DNA of 6,154 bases from Magnetococcales bacterium (lineage in GTDB: Bacteria > Pseudomonadota > Magnetococcia > Magnetococcales > DC0425bin3). The notes beneath the pieces were generated by a model. That model was not told the origin of the DNA, ran no database searches, and worked only from the letters and a program-made list of their open reading frames with translations. Below are positions 5,261 through 6,154 of the stretch, piece by piece (the first letter of the stretch is position 1; each line of letters starts with the position of its first letter). Both the position numbers and the translations under genes were made by a program. The stretch lies in contig JADGCJ010000179.1 of NCBI GenBank assembly GCA_015229045.1, positions 1-6,154 on the forward strand. Reading direction: 5' to 3'.

Positions 5261-6154
5261 TTCAATACCGTCGGGCGGGGCAGGGGGATCGGGAGGCGAT
5301 TCTGCAGTTGATTCGCCGTTCCGACTCCACGGCCCGCAGCCCGGAAACCTGGGATGGCAACCGCATGCAGGCCGTCATGGCCCATGACGGTGACAAGCTG
5401 ATCGGCGTTCTGCCGGTGGAGCCGCGTCGTTTCGCCCTGGGCGGGGGGCGCAGCCTCGATCTGGTGTGGATCTCCGCCGCCCACGTCGAGCCGGAGTACC
5501 GCTCCCAGGGCATCGGCTCGGCTCTGGATGCCCATCTGCGCCGGGCTTTCCGCGACGAGGCCGAGGCCGTCTTCGTCTATCGCGGCGACGAGCGTAGCGC
5601 CGCCTACCGCTGGTACAAGCAGAAGCTCGGTTATCACGAGCTGTTGCCCACCCTCTCCTACAAAAAAGAGTGTCCGAACCCGCAGCCTTCCATGGCAGCC
5701 CCTGTTTGCTGGGAGCGTCCGGAGGAGTTGCCGGGGGAGGCGCTGCTGGCCTGTTTCAGCAAGAACACCGCCGCTTTTGGGGGTTTTCCGGAGCGTCGCG
5801 CCTCGTTTTGGGCCGATACCTTCCGTTACCACTACTATCGGGAATACTATCGCTATCGACTGGTGGCGCTGCCGGATGCGGGGGGAGGGATCGCCGCCTA
5901 CGCCCTGCTGGCCCGCACCGACATGCGGGACGGCGTTCCCCGACTGGAGGTGCTGGAGTTGATTGCCCCGGTGTCGGGTTCGCGGCGCGACGAGCTGTTG
6001 GCCGCCATCTGGGAGCAGGCCCGTCGGGATCAGGTGGGGGAAGTGCGCATTCAGCTTTCGCCGCAGGATGCCCATTTCGCCTGGATTCGGGAGCAGGGGT
6101 TCACCAATCGCTATCGCAGCAATGTCATGGGGGCGCTGTTCGATCCCTGGAGCT
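5257..6154 (+). CDS. Tandem-GNAT (Eis-like) N-acetyltransferase, 3' end beyond window
   Basis: The frame is open from ATG at 5257 to the window edge (299 codons, no stop). The N-terminal GNAT domain (about 1-135) has the acetyl-CoA motif A: strand ISAAHVEPEYR (72-82), pyrophosphate loop SQGIGSAL (83-90) and helix DAHLRRAF, then AYRWYKQKLGYHEL (116-129), a typical closing motif. A second, more divergent GNAT-like half (about 190-295) follows, with YRLVALPD, GIAAYALLARTD and EVLELIAP (231-238), and it ends in a WIREQGF segment (276-282). Two such halves recall Eis-type acetyltransferases; whether a third C-terminal domain follows cannot be seen. The start overlaps the aminotransferase stop as ATGA, which implies translational coupling. 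The likely role is acetylating an amine, possibly one made by the aminotransferase (inference). The acceptor is unknown. Confidence 0.85.
   Translation, partial: MIQYRRAGQGDREAILQLIRRSDSTARSPETWDGNRMQAVMAHDGDKLIGVLPVEPRRFALGGGRSLDLVWISAAHVEPEYRSQGIGSALDAHLRRAFRDEAEAVFVYRGDERSAAYRWYKQKLGYHELLPTLSYKKECPNPQPSMAAPVCWERPEELPGEALLACFSKNTAAFGGFPERRASFWADTFRYHYYREYYRYRLVALPDAGGGIAAYALLARTDMRDGVPRLEVLELIAPVSGSRRDELLAAIWEQARRDQVGEVRIQLSPQDAHFAWIREQGFTNRYRSNVMGALFDPWS

Overview
The window is GC-rich, densely coding bacterial DNA, except for a strongly AT-rich first ~190 bases. Protein style (zinc-ribbon methyltransferase, SPASM radical SAM enzyme, bacterial DUF1640/CCDC90-like protein) and good Shine-Dalgarno sites suggest a Gram-negative bacterium, probably Pseudomonadota. 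A Magnetococcales-like host would fit, but that is a low-confidence guess made without any search.

Layout. (1) Positions 1-189 carry no gene but hold a near-perfect AT-rich inverted repeat: arms of about 62 bp around a 48-base centre. It lies 8 bases past the stop codon of the leftmost gene. (2) A compact minus-strand operon runs from 3303 to 190: a radical SAM/SPASM enzyme, then a putative sugar O-methyltransferase (NanM-like, GTG start), then a zinc-ribbon class I methyltransferase-like protein whose SAM-binding glycine loop is degenerate. The gaps are 21 and 30 bases, and each gene has a clear ribosome binding site. (3) A 330-base non-coding stretch (3304-3633) holds small inverted repeats but no convincing gene. 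(4) A small minus-strand gene (3634-4011) encodes a coiled-coil plus C-terminal membrane-anchor protein of the DUF1640 type. (5) Divergently, on the plus strand, a HisC-like PLP aminotransferase (4178-5260) overlaps by ATGA a tandem-GNAT acetyltransferase that runs off the right edge (5257-6154+).

How the genes may work together (inference). Radical SAM, sugar methyltransferase, aminotransferase and N-acetyltransferase are typical tailoring functions of a surface glycan or small-metabolite locus. The coupled aminotransferase/GNAT pair could make an amine and then acylate it; the minus-strand trio could further modify and methylate a sugar or glycan. No glycosyltransferase, transporter or polymerase lies in the window, so the product cannot be named. 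The most unusual items are the AT-rich palindrome, the methyltransferase-like protein with a broken cofactor motif, and the aminotransferase with an atypical NPNNPTG-equivalent motif.
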